Below the pieces are notes generated by a model. The model saw only the letters and a program-made list of their open reading frames with translations, was not told where the DNA came from and did not search any database. The translations under genes were made by a program, and so were the position numbers. DNA of 64,000 bases from Chlamydoabsidia padenii. Its lineage: Eukaryota > Mucoromycota > Mucoromycetes > Mucorales > Cunninghamellaceae. Where the stretch lies: contig JAIWND010000017.1 in the NCBI GenBank assembly GCA_025330725.1, positions 62,001 to 126,000 on the forward strand, given 5' to 3'. Below are positions 26,242 to 38,295 of the stretch, one piece after another. The first letter of the stretch is position 1, and every line of letters starts with the position of its first letter.

Positions 26242-27060
26242 ATGACCTTCCTTCTCAGCAACTTCAAACAAAAAAGATCCGACTACAACAATATGGGCTT
26301 ATCAACAAATTGATTATACTGTGACAACAAAATCTCGACTCTGGCGTGCATCAAAGAAGAAGAGTCGTGATACAAGTTTAGCAAGTGGTGTTTACACTAT
26401 TTGACTTTGAATGACTCCTCTTCTTGGTTATTATATACTCAAACTATCAGTGGAAAAAGGCGATAGGATCAAGTACATACTCTCGTTGGTGGAGGATCTA
26501 ATTCTAGTTGGTCAAAATAGTTGCTCGACTCTGTCCTCACTTCAAGCAATTCACATAATGGACATCCAACAAGATAACTGACATCTCATTTTGATCGGGT
26601 TGGCGGCTTCACTCCACTGTCTATTAAAACGACTTGCGATGAAGGCTAACAAGATTGCACGACATGGATGGTGTCCTACGACGACAACCTTTACCAAACC
26701 CTTTTTGTTACCCCTTACTAGTGGATGTTGGCATTTGGTGTGATGGTGGTATTTCTCCCTTCACAGTTACTTTGGCCGCATTTATCAAACTATCCTATTT
26801 GGTCATCTCGTCACCTGTTTGCTCAATGATACTATGCCATAGCTTCCTGTTTACCTCACTTGCAACATCTAGATCAAATGTATAGCTTCTGGCCGTCTGC
26901 AAGAGCTGTTTATTGGGTTGAAAATGTATACTGAATCGGACTACCTGGTTAGCATCATCTTGATCTCATTGGGCAAGACTGGATCAAATCTGATCGGGGT
27001 AAACTGAATTTGACCAGATTGGGCTGGGGCTGGATTGATTTGTAAATCAAACAAGATAAC
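26242..27060 (+). pseudogene. Possible decayed gene, family unknown
   Basis: An ATG at 26242 lies 94 bp after an exact promoter motif in the forward orientation. After a one-base frame change the plus strand reads long stretches with few stops, such as TTIWAYQQIDYTVTTKSRLW, then SLVEDLILVGQNSCSTL and RLAMKANKIARHGWCP. Several of the interrupting stops are TGA where Trp would fit. The minus strand is also fairly open here (RFDPVLPNEIK, SYTFDLDVASEVNRKLWHSI), so strand is uncertain. No family recognised. Confidence 0.3.
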
Positions 27061-27511
27061 AATAGTGTGTGTGTGTGTGCATGGTAGAAAAGAAGGGTTT
27101 GCTAATCATGACTGGAACTTTCAGTCGTTCCTCCATTTATAGATATAGGTTAACTGTAGTTGTAGAATAGCCTTTTTTTTTTTTTTTTTTTAAAAAAAAA
27201 ACAAAACAAAACTGTATATATAATAAACATGTTATAAACCACAATCATGCAAACTTATATTGACAGAACTCATTATATAGATGATGCTTTGCATCTCTTG
27301 TTATTTAGTTTACACTTGAATGTTTTATAGCGACCTTGCTTTTTTAAATAAGTCAAAATCACCGATTATAAATAGGGACTGGACTAGATGTTTTACTTTA
27401 CCGCAGGTTTTTACCACTACAACAACCTTATCATAGTAACCAATGAACAAAGTACACTACAATGGATATCACAACGGCGAAAAAAAAAAAAGTAGGGCAA
27501 AAGCTGGATGA

Positions 27512-27745
27512 TCAACCCATTGGAGGCATGAACTGGGTAACTTGAATTTTTCGTCGAATAAGCGGGGGATGAAATATCAGTTAATATTATGTGGGAAGTA
27601 TGTGGGTTTCCTTTTATTTTTCACTTACCATTGGCCGAATCCCCGTACCCATCCCTCTCAAAGGAGGGGTGCCAGCCATATTCTCATCCAAGAAATGACT
27701 GACAAGTTGTTGTTGTTGTTTGGGTGGGCATCCCCAAGGAAAGTT
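27512..27745 (-). pseudogene. Possible C-terminal gene fragment, Gly/Pro/Met-rich
   Basis: A candidate exon reads QQQQLVSHFLDENMAGTP then LRGMGTGIRPM and ends at a good donor (GTAAGT, 27628). An acceptor at 27533 would join FMPPMG and a stop. The tail resembles Gly/Pro/Met-rich ends of small nuclear RNP proteins such as U1-C, but this is weak. No start or N-terminal part was found. Confidence 0.2.
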
Positions 27746-28347
27746 GAAATGAATTTAAAAAGCTCTTTTATATGGTGTGAAAAAGAAAAAACCAGATGAT
27801 CAAAACTCATGCATTGTTAAATTATAACAATCTTATACAGGACATTGGCCATCATAGTTCGCATTAATGAGATGAAGCCTATAGGAGGCCACTCGGGCTA
27901 AAGTTTACCCTAATCGACGAAAAATTAAATTTACTCGCATGAACTAGGGGCGGGATTTGAATTCAATGGCCGATTCATGCATAAATCCTATAATACAAAG
28001 AGAAGAATCATGCCCCAAAGTAAAAGTAGGCACGTTTACTATATTCCGCCAATGATTGTTTCAGCCATTCACGTATAACAAATCAAACTGTCAGAAAATT
28101 TGTTCGAAAAAACATCCATTACAAGGATACTATATCCCATAAACCATACAGAAGTTTCCCTCCACATAAATCCACATTTCCCATTTCCCTAAACACTGTT
28201 ATCAACCAAAGTCATAAAAAAGAGTATAAAAAGTTTAGTTTTATTGATATTTACAAGGTTACTACAACTAATCTAATCAGCTATACTAAAAAAAAGAGTG
28301 TCTAATCCGCACCAAGTTATCCCATGTAATCCTATCCATTTCCTTCT

Positions 28348-29253
28348 TCAAATCGCCGTATTCAAAAATCCCCGAATAATATCCAGTTGCTTTCTTTTCA
28401 ATACCAAAGAATCACGAGTGTTGAGAAAGCTATAGGTTCCATCAAAGAATCCATCATAAGGGAAATTCAAATGAGTCAGCTTTGTGTATGCCTTTACCAG
28501 TCGTTCCATAGCAGGTACAGTGATTCGAGAGTTTCCAAACACGTTCAGATCTTATAGGTCGGTCATGGAGTCAGCGATAATGTCCACTATGGCGTCAGTG
28601 ACCCCGCACATGATTAAACCGAGTTTCAAAGTCGAGGTCGAGACTTGATAACGGCCGTTATAAGTTCAGGATGAATGTGATCATAGTGTGTGTTGGCAAA
28701 ATCATTCAACATTGGGAAGAGAGGTGACAAGTCGTGGGTTGCCGGGAGTAATTTCTTTAGTAGTAAAGTCCAATTCGAGATTATCAAGTTGAGGACAGTA
28801 ATGGGCCAACGAAACTACACCGTCATTAGTAATGTTGTCACAACTGAACACTTTGCACCATTTCAATTTGGGACACCGGGTAACCATATGCACAAAGTCA
28901 TGGTCAGTAGCGTCGTCAAAATACAGAGTAAGAGATTCCATCAAGAGTGTTTAGCCCATTAGTAAGATGATATCCTCCGCCAAGTCGCCTTTTACAAATT
29001 CAAGTTTGCGCACATATTGACCAAGAGGAAGAGAACAAAGTTGGGGAGAGTTGTGATTGAGTTGTAGACTAGTTAAAAGTTGGTGAGCCAAGACTGAAAT
29101 TCTTTTTGTTGGTGCATTCCATAGTTGCTCATTCATCACCGTGTATCAACTTCTGTTGATTAATCCAAGTTGATAGAGATCTGTTATCGTTCCATCAAGA
29201 TAGTCCAAGATCAAGTAGATCACTTCGTTAGAGATCTGGTTAAAGTGAGCCAT
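28348..29253 (-). pseudogene. F-box / leucine-rich repeat pseudogene
   Basis: Reads from ATG 29253 as an F-box: FNQISNEVIYLILDYL then LYQLGLINRS, a TGA in place of a Trp, and YTVMNEQLWNAP. It continues with leucine-rich-repeat-like text (LTLYFDDATDHDFVHMVT, CPKLKWCKVFSCDNITNDG, LAHYCPQLDNLELDF). At least three in-frame stops (near 29150, 28955 and 28560) and a frame change around 28620-28700 break it. The conserved remainder ends at 28348. A functional copy would have been a substrate adaptor of an SCF ubiquitin ligase. An exact promoter motif (GCCGGGGTTTGAA, 29357-29369) remains about 104 bp before the start. The lesions are few, so decay is recent or sequencing errors contribute. Confidence 0.75.
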
Positions 29254-29808
29254 ATAGAGTGAATTCAAGGTAGAAGAATGTGGTCAATGACAGATATAAA
29301 AAAACAATATGGGAAAGAGAGTAGTTGAAATTAAAATTAAGGAACCCGGCTTTACTGCCGGGGTTTGAATGATTTGTCACACAAGGCAGCACAAACGCCT
29401 AATAAAAGAGACTTCATTCCAAGACATCATCAATCAACCAGACAGTTTTATTTTGGTTGATATAAAAAAGACAAGAAGAAGTATATGATTGAGTCTAATG
29501 GGTTTAGAAATATAATGATCGGGGTTTACATTACATGGACACACTTTATCAGTATGAGATGAAAAAGAAAGTAGTGATCATGAACAAGACGGTACTTTTA
29601 GTGCTATTATTCAGACAACTATACTGAACACTGAGCAATTTTATAGCAAACGTAATGTGATGGTGTATCGACAGAAAGTTTATCAATTCTAATTCCAAGT
29701 CCGGTCAATGCAAAAAAAAAAAAAAGGTCAACGCCCAATCTTTTCAAAGTCAAATAATCATAGGTAAAGAAGCTTTTTATTATTAATATTAGTGTTTACA
29801 ATGTAGTG

Positions 29809-29839
<31 letters not shown>

Positions 29840-29903
29840 AAGATGGAAGGGGGAAGGGGAGATTATATATACAGGTGGGTATGGTGAGGCAAACAAAAAA
29901 AGA
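29254..29903. other. Intergenic region with AT microsatellite
   Basis: 650 bp between the F-box pseudogene start and the 3' end of the Wee1-like gene. Motif GCCGGGGTTTGAA at 29357-29369; A-run near 29710; alternating TATA repeat at about 29810-29838. No gene seen. Confidence 0.5.
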
Positions 29904-30854
29904 TCATTCTTGTTCGTCTTGGATCAGTTGAGCATAAGCATATAGAGCACCAGGCTGTAGTTGCTGTTTGGATGCTAATATTTTCTGTAGGTGGGGAAGT
30001 GCCAGAATATCGTCCATTGTCGCCCGGTCGCCCGAGCTTGGTTTCAACATCATGATCATTAGTCGCCGGATTTCCAAAGGCACATTGGTTAATACTTGTT
30101 TGTATTCGGAAAAGTCACCCAATCGTAACATTTCCCAAGAGTCGCCAGTAGAAGGTAGTTGTAATTTTGTCATCAGTTCAAAGATCACCAGACCCAGACT
30201 ATTCATAAACAAGTGAGTCCAATGCCCCAAGCCTTTATACTTTTTTTTTCTTACCTAAATACATCTGCTGGAGTATCATATTCTTCACGTAGTAGATCTG
30301 GCGCCATGTAATGTCGATCCCCTTCACCTTTGAATTCATATGCATCAAATGGACGCCGAATGGATGTCCCAAAATCACCAATCTTGAGCGTGCCATTAGA
30401 GTCGATCATGATATTGCTGGGTTTTAAATCCAAATGGACTACGCCAGCATGATGTATTGCTTGTAATCCCTATCATCCAAAGTCCAAGTTAGTTCCACAT
30501 CCTATCATAGCCATTCTATAATTACCGACGCCATTTCATAGATGATTTTCCAAGCCATTGATTCCTCTATTGGTTCTTGCTGATGTTGTATGTAATCGTC
30601 CAGTCTAAATAAAGTAGAAAGAAAATAAATTAGTGTCTACCTATTTTATGTTGTAACCTTACGTTGCGACTGCCAAATCTGTTTGCAAATACAAATATCC
30701 ATCTTGCTCCCATGCGTTAAAGAGATTTAAGCAATAAGGTGAGTGTTGAACCATCATCATGTTTCGCACCTCCACCAGTTGTAACCATCTATATATTGTA
30801 AAATATAAAAAAAAAGTGATTACTATATCATCATTCCCACTTTTCCTTTTCTTT

Positions 30855-30911
<57 letters not shown>

Positions 30912-32133
30912 TATCCGAGAAGCTTTGGAATGGAATCTTAAGTTTCTTGACAGCAAAGACTTCATTTGATTCAATATTCCACACTTTCCAAACATCAGCA
31001 TATTCACCTGATCCAATCCGTTGTAGCACCGAGAATTTTGTATCAAAGTAAGAAGCTGAAGATATAGATTGTATGGCCGCCTTTTTCGATTCATCACCAT
31101 TATCATCATCATCATCATCATCATCGTTGTTATTGTTATTGTTGTTGTCATTTTTACTGTCATTGGTGGTGTCAGGTATAATATCCCCTCGATCATGTGC
31201 ATTGTGAGTATCAAAGTAGTCAAAAGTCAAAAAGTGTGGCCAAGAAGTGATATAGGTCGGTTTAGCCAAGGCGAGGAATTCTTGTTTCTGCTGTGGAATG
31301 GATAACTTTGTGGAAAAATTCATACTGGCGAGATCAGTTTGGCCAGCCGAAAAAAAGAGATCCATTTCGCTGGTTGGTCGGTCAAAGTCAGATCGAGAAG
31401 GATCGCTGGGTACATAATCGTCTGCTCGTAAAAAGTCTTGAATCAAGCTACGTTGGATGGGTCGATCTTGTAAAAACGTATAATCGTCGTCGCTACCATT
31501 GTCGTTTACAGTGTAATATTGATCGCTAGGTGGTTCGTGCATTGAATCTACATCAGGCCAGCCAAACGTGGAATAATGTGCATCTTCGTCATTATCGTCC
31601 ATGTATCGTACTCCGTCGGACCTGTTGGGAGGGACTAGAGGTGGTGGTGAGGATGGGTTGAGTGGTGAACAACGTCTACCATTTGAAGAAGGACTAGAGC
31701 TGAAATGACGTTGTTGACTGTCTGTCAGTGGTGTGAGACTACCATCTCGTCGACCAGAATCTTCAACAAGAGGTTGCTGTGATGACAAGTGGTAGCCATG
31801 GTCATTGTCGTCATTCAGTTGCCCGTGATCGTCGAGTAGTGGAGATGATGTAGTGGTTTCATAAACTTGATGTGAAGAAGGTTCATTGGAGGTATCATTG
31901 TTGTTGGGCAAGGGTGTTGTTGGTGGACCATCGGCATGTTGACTTTTGAGCCTTTTTGGTGCAATGACTTCTTTATCTTGAGAGGATCCAGACCTTTTAC
32001 CGGTATCATTAGAGATGAATGGGACGTCGCTGTGGTTGTTGTCTTTTTTGTAAATGTTTGTCATGGAACGAGTCAAGCGCATCTTTGGTGGTGATGTTGG
32101 TTGTTGAGTCGCAGTAATAGTTATATCCACCAA
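29904..32133 (-). CDS. WEE1: Wee1-like mitosis inhibitor kinase
   Basis: A protein kinase of the Wee1/Swe1/Mik1 family, expected to phosphorylate the inhibitory tyrosine of Cdk1 and delay mitosis. The first exon (32133 down to about 30909) encodes a long disordered regulatory region (Ser, Pro, Asp, Asn; polyN-polyD tract from a CAT/GTT repeat near 31098-31155) and the glycine loop [12 protein letters not shown] with FAVKKL. Later exons give [13 protein letters not shown], the catalytic loop [14 protein letters not shown] in [22 protein letters not shown] and [14 protein letters not shown]. HLDLKPxN and E-G-D-x-x-Y-MAP are Wee1-class features. Stop 29904-29906. The intron after the first kinase exon carries an A-run of roughly 50 bp directly after the donor. 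Kinase class confident, orthology likely. Confidence 0.87.
30857..30908. repeat. Homopolymer run in Wee1 intron (A-run on sense strand)
   Basis: About 52 consecutive T on the plus strand, starting immediately next to the GT donor of a minus-strand intron. Confidence 0.95.
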
Positions 32134-32449
32134 GTCGTTTTGATAGAGTTCGTCCGTTTATAAACCCAAATAGTATCGTCGAGTATAAAGGAATCCAATT
32201 GAATTCCAATCAGGGATAAAACAAAAGAAGATTTAAAGGGCAAAAAACAAAGTAGAGAAGAATGATGAAGAAGAGAGGAAAAAAAAAAAAAAAAGAAATA
32301 CAGTTTTAAAAAATCCCAAGGAGCCAAAAAGCGGGGGTTCAAAATAAGACTTTTTTCAATTACCGCATTTCCACGCCCCTAATTGGTCAAAAAGTTTGAC
32401 AGTTGGTAAAATAAGGTTTTTTATTACAGAAAGCGAATCAAAGTGACAA
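32134..32449. promoter_or_regulatory. Upstream region of Wee1-like gene
   Basis: 316 bp between the kinase ATG and the MFSD1-like stop codon. Contains an A-run near 32280 and the motif relative GCGGGGGTTCAAAA at 32331-32344, about 200 bp before the start. Confidence 0.45.
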
Positions 32450-34372
32450 CTATTGGTGAATGATAAATCTAATAAACAATCCCCAGCTAGTGACCATGAG
32501 TGCCAATAGAATGGTTCCATAAAAGTAGTTCATTTTCAGAGGCCGTTCTTCCATTGCATCATGCTTCTTATAACTGACATCCATCTTTTCCCGACGTTGA
32601 GCCATCACGGCGGATTGATCCAAGAGATGATCATAAATCCGGTAATCCAAGAACCAGAGGACCAGACCTGATAAAATAGAAAGCAAACCAAGAAGAATAA
32701 AAAAGAGCACCACGCCTGTATACCCCTTATTCGGATCTTGATCTTGTAGCCATCCCGTGACAATATCGAATAAGGAAGCACCAATGTTTGTTGCGCATTT
32801 GACGAGACCCAGACCAGTACCGACCAGAGAGAGAGGAAGTAAAACAGGCACAGAAGAAACCAAGCCGACGGGGCCGAGGGCAAGACTGAGACTGAAGCTG
32901 AGCATACCCACCAAAGGATTCCAGTCAGTGTATTCCAAAAGGTACATAGCCAACGTAAATGTGGTCCCACTAAGTACCACTATAATCAAAAAAAAAAAAA
33001 AGTAAGTGAATGTCTTTATGTGTTCTTCTTCTTTACTTACTCATCAAAGGCCTCTTTCCATATTTATCCACAAATACACCGAGCAAAGGCATAAAGAAGA
33101 TAGGCAAGACTTGAGCAACACTGGCAGTAGCAGCAGCATCACCATTGTTATAGCCAAATCGAAGTTTGACAAGTTCACTATGTAGAACAGCGAAAGAGTT
33201 AATATCCAATCTATATAAAAGTTGACCTCTCATTCCCCCCTTTTTTTTCTTTTACCTATTGATATGGAGGAAGCAGCCCCAACCACCACCTAGTAAGAAT
33301 TCCATACAGACGATCAACCAGTAAGCATGAGGAAGATACAATAATTTGGACCAGCGGAAGGTTTTCTTTTGTTTCAGAGTTTGAATACTTTGACATTGAT
33401 CCACATTTGATACTGGAGACACCTTTTGTAAAAGTAAAATGTAAATCAGATTGATTACCAATGAGAAGAAGCATAACAAAGCGGAAAACTGTAAAAAAAA
33501 TAAAAATAAAAAAAAAAGGTTCAAAACCGGTGTTTTAAATCTTGCATATACCCTCCCTTTTTTTTTTACTAGTTACCCAGAATCCATAACCATACCAGCC
33601 TGACCAATTAGAGATAGGAATGACGATTGCTTGAGCCAAAAAAGAAGCCAATCTACTGACGGTCAACATTAATGCCACCACAGCAGCCAGACTTCGACCA
33701 CGGAACCATTGACTGAGGATAGTTTCTTGGACAATCACCACACTGCCACTACCAATACCATATAGCACCCGACCGATGATCATAATGTTCCAATTGGCTG
33801 AATGTGTTGATAGTGCTACCAAAACATTCCCTGAGGTGATCAAGATGGTTGCACAAATAGATCCTGGTATTGTCCCAAAAGCGTCAATAAAGATTCCCCC
33901 AAGGACTGGAAGGATTGTGTTGACGATGGCCACAGAAGATTGAAGTACCCCATATTGTGAGTTGGTAATCCCAAATTCCTACATGATATTATAAAATGTT
34001 GTAAAGATGCCGGTTTTTTGTTTTTGTTTTTGTTTTTGTTTTTCTTGTTATGACATACATACTTGTTTGATTGTGTTTTTCATAGCGCCCAGAGTATGTG
34101 CCGCAAAGTGACTACCAACTAGCATCCCCCCCAAAAAAAATAAGTATTCAACCCTTTTTATGTCATGTTTTTATTATTTTACCTGCAAGAAACAGAGCAC
34201 ACATTAAAGCTATTGATTTGGTCCGCCAAGATTGGTCTGATAATTGACAAACAGTAGTATCAGAGGTCGATGATGAAGAGCAGCAAGCATCAGTGTTGTT
34301 ATTCCCCCTACAGCATTTTCTTGGTTTTTGAGTTTCAAGTAATGGACTATTTTCAGTGGGCAAAGATATCAT
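32450..34372 (-). CDS. MFS transporter, MFSD1-like (vacuolar/lysosomal type)
   Basis: A 12-helix major facilitator. ATG 34372 (MISLPTENSPLLET) is preferred because it places an ENSPLL dileucine sorting signal at the N-terminus, as in lysosomal MFSD1. Cys-rich and Ser-rich tail, then helices in several exons: SIALMCALFLA, VGSHFAAHTLGAMK, EFGITNSQYGVLQSSVAIVN, TILPVLGGIFIDAFG (loop 2-3 with G..D..G), GRVLYGIGSGSVVIVQETI, FSALLCFFSLVINLIYILLL, and after the central loop QVLPIFFMPLLGVFVDKYGK (the repeated G-x-x-x-D-x-x-G signature). It ends with a helix before RFIIHQ (stop 32450-32452). MFSD1 exports dipeptides from lysosomes; the substrate here is inferred. The SQYGVLQSS and DxxG patterns make the family fairly secure. 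Confidence 0.82.
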
Positions 34373-35749
34373 GTTGGAAAAAGTGAAAAGAAGGAGAGAA
34401 AGAGACAATGTAATTCACATTCTCTTTTTTCTATCGGTCAAAAAAAGAAAATTCAAATCCCGACTAAAAATAAAAGCAGGCCCGTGAATGTTTAACCCAC
34501 GGGATCAAGTCATCATGGTAGATAAGATTTGTCATTCGTTGCAATCATATATTATATTGTATTGGTAGTCGTATAAACCATCATACAAGTATAGATGCCA
34601 AAAGAACCAAGTCAAAGGAAACCAAGATGAAAAGATCTGATAAGAAATCATCTGATAATCACACATGTATAAGAAAAAAGGAGAATTTGGGTCATTGCTA
34701 ATTTGGGGTCCGAAAAATCCTGGTCGTCGTACGGGTGAGAATCAGTTAAAATTCTGTGTCTTCATAAAATAGTAACACACATACTGTTCGAGAGTATTCT
34801 TTCGACTTGGATACGTAAAAGGGTAGAAAATTAACGTCATTGCTTTTATTAGGTACACTACATGGAATAAAGCAAGACCTGCTATCACTTTATGATTCTG
34901 CTGCATTACATTGGCAAAGTTGTACATTTTTAAATCCCGCAAACGGAATAAGATTGATGGTATCGGGGCCCCATTCCATTTCTCTCCTTTTTCAAGATAA
35001 AATAGACTCATTCAAAAAACACTCAATATCATCTTCTCAACAACACACTCTTCCCTTCATTAGCATACTCAAGACCTGTCTCTAGTCCTTTCAAACAATG
35101 GTAGATGATTATCTCACCTCGCCTTTTTATATATGTATTACTTTTGGCTCAAGGCAAGTCAATCCACTACTAACACTCCTGTTTTATTACTCTGTTTAAC
35201 AGCTTTTTATCCTAGTGATTGATTAGTGCCATCAAAACAGGGTATCTTTTAGTATGAATTGCTTTGGTTTGCCGTGGACTGGCACCTCACCTGAATAGAC
35301 AAGTCAACTTCATATACTAACAGCTTCTTCTTTTGAACACTTCTGGTAGATTGACTATGGATCGACAGTATGGAAAATCATAATGGGCACTAATGAAAAT
35401 ATAGGGACATGTAGGGGTGTGAACAACTTGTTGTGGAACGCTATGATTACTTTGATCCGTTATGTTGGCCGAATAGATATACACTAGTGATTAGTCTTTT
35501 AGTTTAAATATACATATACTTTAATAAAATAAAATGTCAACTGATCTTTATATATATATATATATATATATAAACATATAATAACAAAGTACTGGTTTAA
35601 TAGTGGGATTAAAGAGAGTCATTTTATTATTGATTGATGGGTTGATACAGATGCAAAGTACTAAAGGGACAAGATATAAACTAATTTGGTGCAATGGAAG
35701 AGAGAGAGAGAGAGAGGGAGTGCAACGGAGTAACAAAGACTACACTATA
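34373..35749. other. Intergenic region between MFSD1-like gene and DMC1
   Basis: 1.38 kb. Exact motif TTCAAATCCCGAC at 34452-34464 (80 bp before the transporter ATG) and a relative TTTAAATCCCGC at 34929-34940. TA microsatellite 35549-35572 and GA microsatellite about 35699-35718 near the DMC1 3' end. No gene recognised. Confidence 0.5.
34452..34464 (-). promoter_or_regulatory. Shared promoter motif GTCGGGATTTGAA at MFSD1-like gene
   Basis: Exact, gene orientation, 80 bp upstream of the preferred ATG at 34372. The constant distance also supports that start. Confidence 0.6.
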
Positions 35750-37334
35750 CTACATGGATGCATCGACTATGCCTCCAGTGCTTATGGCATAACTTGCTTC
35801 ATTTTCAGGCATATCAGGCGAGTCGTAAATCTTGGCGACCCGTTCCTCCCCACGTCCTTTTCGTAAGTAGATTCGAGTGGCAGACCTATTATATAAAGTT
35901 AAAAGTAAGGTATTGGACATTATATTTCTTTGTATGTGATCACTTACGCATGAGCTAGGATATGACCACCTACAGGTTTTTTGGGATCAGAGACAAATGT
36001 TATACCACCTAAACATAAAAAAGAATTCATGATTAATAACGAGAGCTTTCCCCCCCTCAAATTTACCTCCAGGATCGGAAGAGACTTGGTTTGTTAGATA
36101 GATAGCTACGTTGTATTCTTCCGAGATCTTGGTCAGTCGACTAAGCATTTGATTTAACTTTTGTTGCCGGTCCGCCAATTCACCCCGCCCAGTATAATCG
36201 CAACGAAACAAGGAAATGATCGAGTCCACCACCAACAAACGATAGACGCCTTTTTCTTGTACAAACCGAGCGGCGATTTCCGTCATGAGTTCCATTTGAT
36301 GATCACTGTTCCAAGCGCGGGCCACTATGATGTTTTCCAAGCATTCTTCACCATCAATACCAAATCGTTCGGCAATAGCACGAATGCGATCGGGTCGAAA
36401 GGTTCCTTCTGTATCAATAAAAGCTGTCTCTCCAAGTGAGAGAGAGTTAGTACTGAGACCTTTTTTTTTTTTTTTTTTTTTTTTTCTGACATACCTGCTT
36501 TTCCACTTGCACCTCCGCTATGAGGAGGGAGCTGGACCTGTACGCATAATGTATGTGCCAATTGGGTTTTGCCTGTGCGATATTCACCGAAAGCTTGTGA
36601 GGAAAAAAAAAAAAGAGTTAGTGTAACAGTAGCGTCATATTTTTATACAATACTTTACCTTCAGTGATGGACATTGTTTGAATGCCACCGTCCAACAAGT
36701 TATCGAATTGCTGACTACCAGTAGATATCTTCATCACATTTTCACGTTTCTGCGCCACTTCAACACCAGTAAGAAAACCACAGACCTAAAGACACGAGTT
36801 GAGTAAAAAGAACAAGATAGTAATAAACAATATGGGGTTGTACTTACCTGCAGTTTGGCCGCCGCGTCTTTGATTTTGTCCACTTTGACATCAGATAACC
36901 CCTTTACTTTGAGTAAGCTTTTCTTTGTGGTCATTTGAATGCCCTATTATATACAAAAAGTAAATGAGAATGAAGAGAGAGAGTGTGTGTGTGTATGTAG
37001 GCGTGAATTACACTAATAGTACAAATACCAGCACTTTTGAGTTTGTTAATGTCCACCATTGTAATGCCATGAGTCTATAATAAAGCAAAAGTCAGTAAAG
37101 AAAGTCAACATAAAGATAAAAAGTCATATAATTACTTGGAGTTCTTCAATTTCCATGTAAAAGAGCTAGTAAAAGATAGAGAGAGGTGAGTAAGTATCAT
37201 GTTGGTCATTTTTCTTTTTTGAGTCCACTTACCTGATCAGGGACTTGGTCTTCAGATGAAGAATCATCCTTTTGATCAGCAACAACAACTTGATCGTCAG
37301 GAACATTAACAGAAGAGGCACGTTTAGGAGGCAT
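35750..37334 (-). CDS. DMC1: Meiotic recombinase DMC1
   Basis: A RecA/Rad51-family strand-exchange protein specific to meiosis. It is read from ATG 37334 ([11 protein letters not shown]) through about ten exons, including very short ones ([10 protein letters not shown]), to TAG 35750-35752. The N-terminal HhH region reads [19 protein letters not shown] and [23 protein letters not shown], which matches DMC1 (GIQMTTRRAL) rather than RAD51. The core reads [24 protein letters not shown]; Walker A is GEYRTGKTQ (variant of GEFRTGKTQ); then [13 protein letters not shown], Walker [55 protein letters not shown] and [13 protein letters not shown]. Catalytic residues are intact, which implies a retained meiotic programme. 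An exact promoter motif sits at 37434-37445, 100 bp upstream. One intron has an A-run of about 26 (sense) near 36461-36486. Confidence 0.95.
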
Positions 37335-38295
37335 GTCAATAAAAGGTTGTTTTTTTTAAAGGAAGAGGATAGGTTGGAAGAAGAGAGAAAGAAAAATTAA
37401 AAAAGCAAATTAGACGGCATGATATTGGGGATATTCAAATCCCGATACGTGGCCAAAAGAATGAATGTAGTTTTATTATAAAGACAAGGTAAGGTAATAT
37501 GAGCTATACTATGTTATATGGTATAGAAGGTTATATCAATTTGGACAAAGTCGGCTATGGAAGGATGGTGTACATTACAGGTTGGGTCAGTAGTGTATCT
37601 TTACGTCCCTACAAAGGGGGGTGCTGAAAAGAAAAAGTGAGTGAGCAATGGGTTGGTTTAGAAGAGGAAGAATAGACTTACCTATGATCCATGTACCCCA
37701 CTAGATATAAAGACTAAAGAGTGCCGCGACTACGATCCAGACTGAATCGCCAAACAATGACTAGAATCATATATACTTTGGTCCAAGTGCCCTACCTAAG
37801 GTTTTTACATTCAGAAGAAGTAAAGATTAGAAGGGGTCTACTTTGACATACAGATAATAACCCCCTACTTTTTTTTTAATACTGTTTGTTGATTTACCTT
37901 GGCACTATGAGAGTAAAACGTAAGCAAATACCTGCTCGAATAATTGTTTCGCCTTATCCACCGTTCCTAGTTAATTAGTCATGGTTGTGCCAACTGTTCG
38001 GTGCAGTAATGGTTATTAGTCCTTGGTTCTATTGTGATCCCATGTCATGCTAGAATCGAGTAGAGTACTTCCATCGTGTTTGGAATGGTGTGTGAGGGTG
38101 ACAAGTGTGGGGTGTTGGGATTTAAAAAAGAAGGTAAAATAAATCACAGAATTTTTTTTTTTGAGTTTTTATTGACGGCGTTTAAAATCTGCAACATGAT
38201 AGTTGGCTTTTTTTTTATAAAAGAGAAAAGTAATCAAAGGTAAAGGAAAAACAAAACAGACACAAAGTTGTTTTTGATCAAGTGATGCCTATTTA
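37335..38295. other. Intergenic region upstream of DMC1
   Basis: 961 bp. Motif TTCAAATCCCGA at 37434-37445; variant GGCGTTTAAAA near 38177. No open frame or RNA fold recognised in the middle. Confidence 0.45.
37434..37445 (-). promoter_or_regulatory. Shared promoter motif TCGGGATTTGAA at DMC1
   Basis: Exact core, gene orientation, 100 bp upstream of the DMC1 ATG. Confidence 0.6.

Larger units (their letters stand above)
25378..28347. other. 3-kb stretch without an intact gene
   Basis: RTC4 promoter side (motif relative TTCAAATTCCG at 25563-25573), a possible decayed gene near 26242-27060, a GT microsatellite at 27065-27079, a T-run then A-run near 27173-27200, a possible C-terminal gene fragment at 27512-27745, and two exact promoter motifs: GCGGGATTTGAA at 26137-26148 and GGCGGGATTTGAA at 27949-27961. 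I see no functional gene. Confidence 0.5.

Noticed and set aside
34373..34408. Upstream start for the MFS transporter (MSLSLLLFTFSN)
   Set aside because: The downstream ATG at 34372 gives the expected dileucine-bearing N-terminus and an 80-bp distance to the promoter motif. The upstream start would sit close to the motif.
34742..35011. 89-codon minus-strand open frame as a gene
   Set aside because: No recognisable family, no splice partners, and it spans a promoter-motif relative. Treated as chance.
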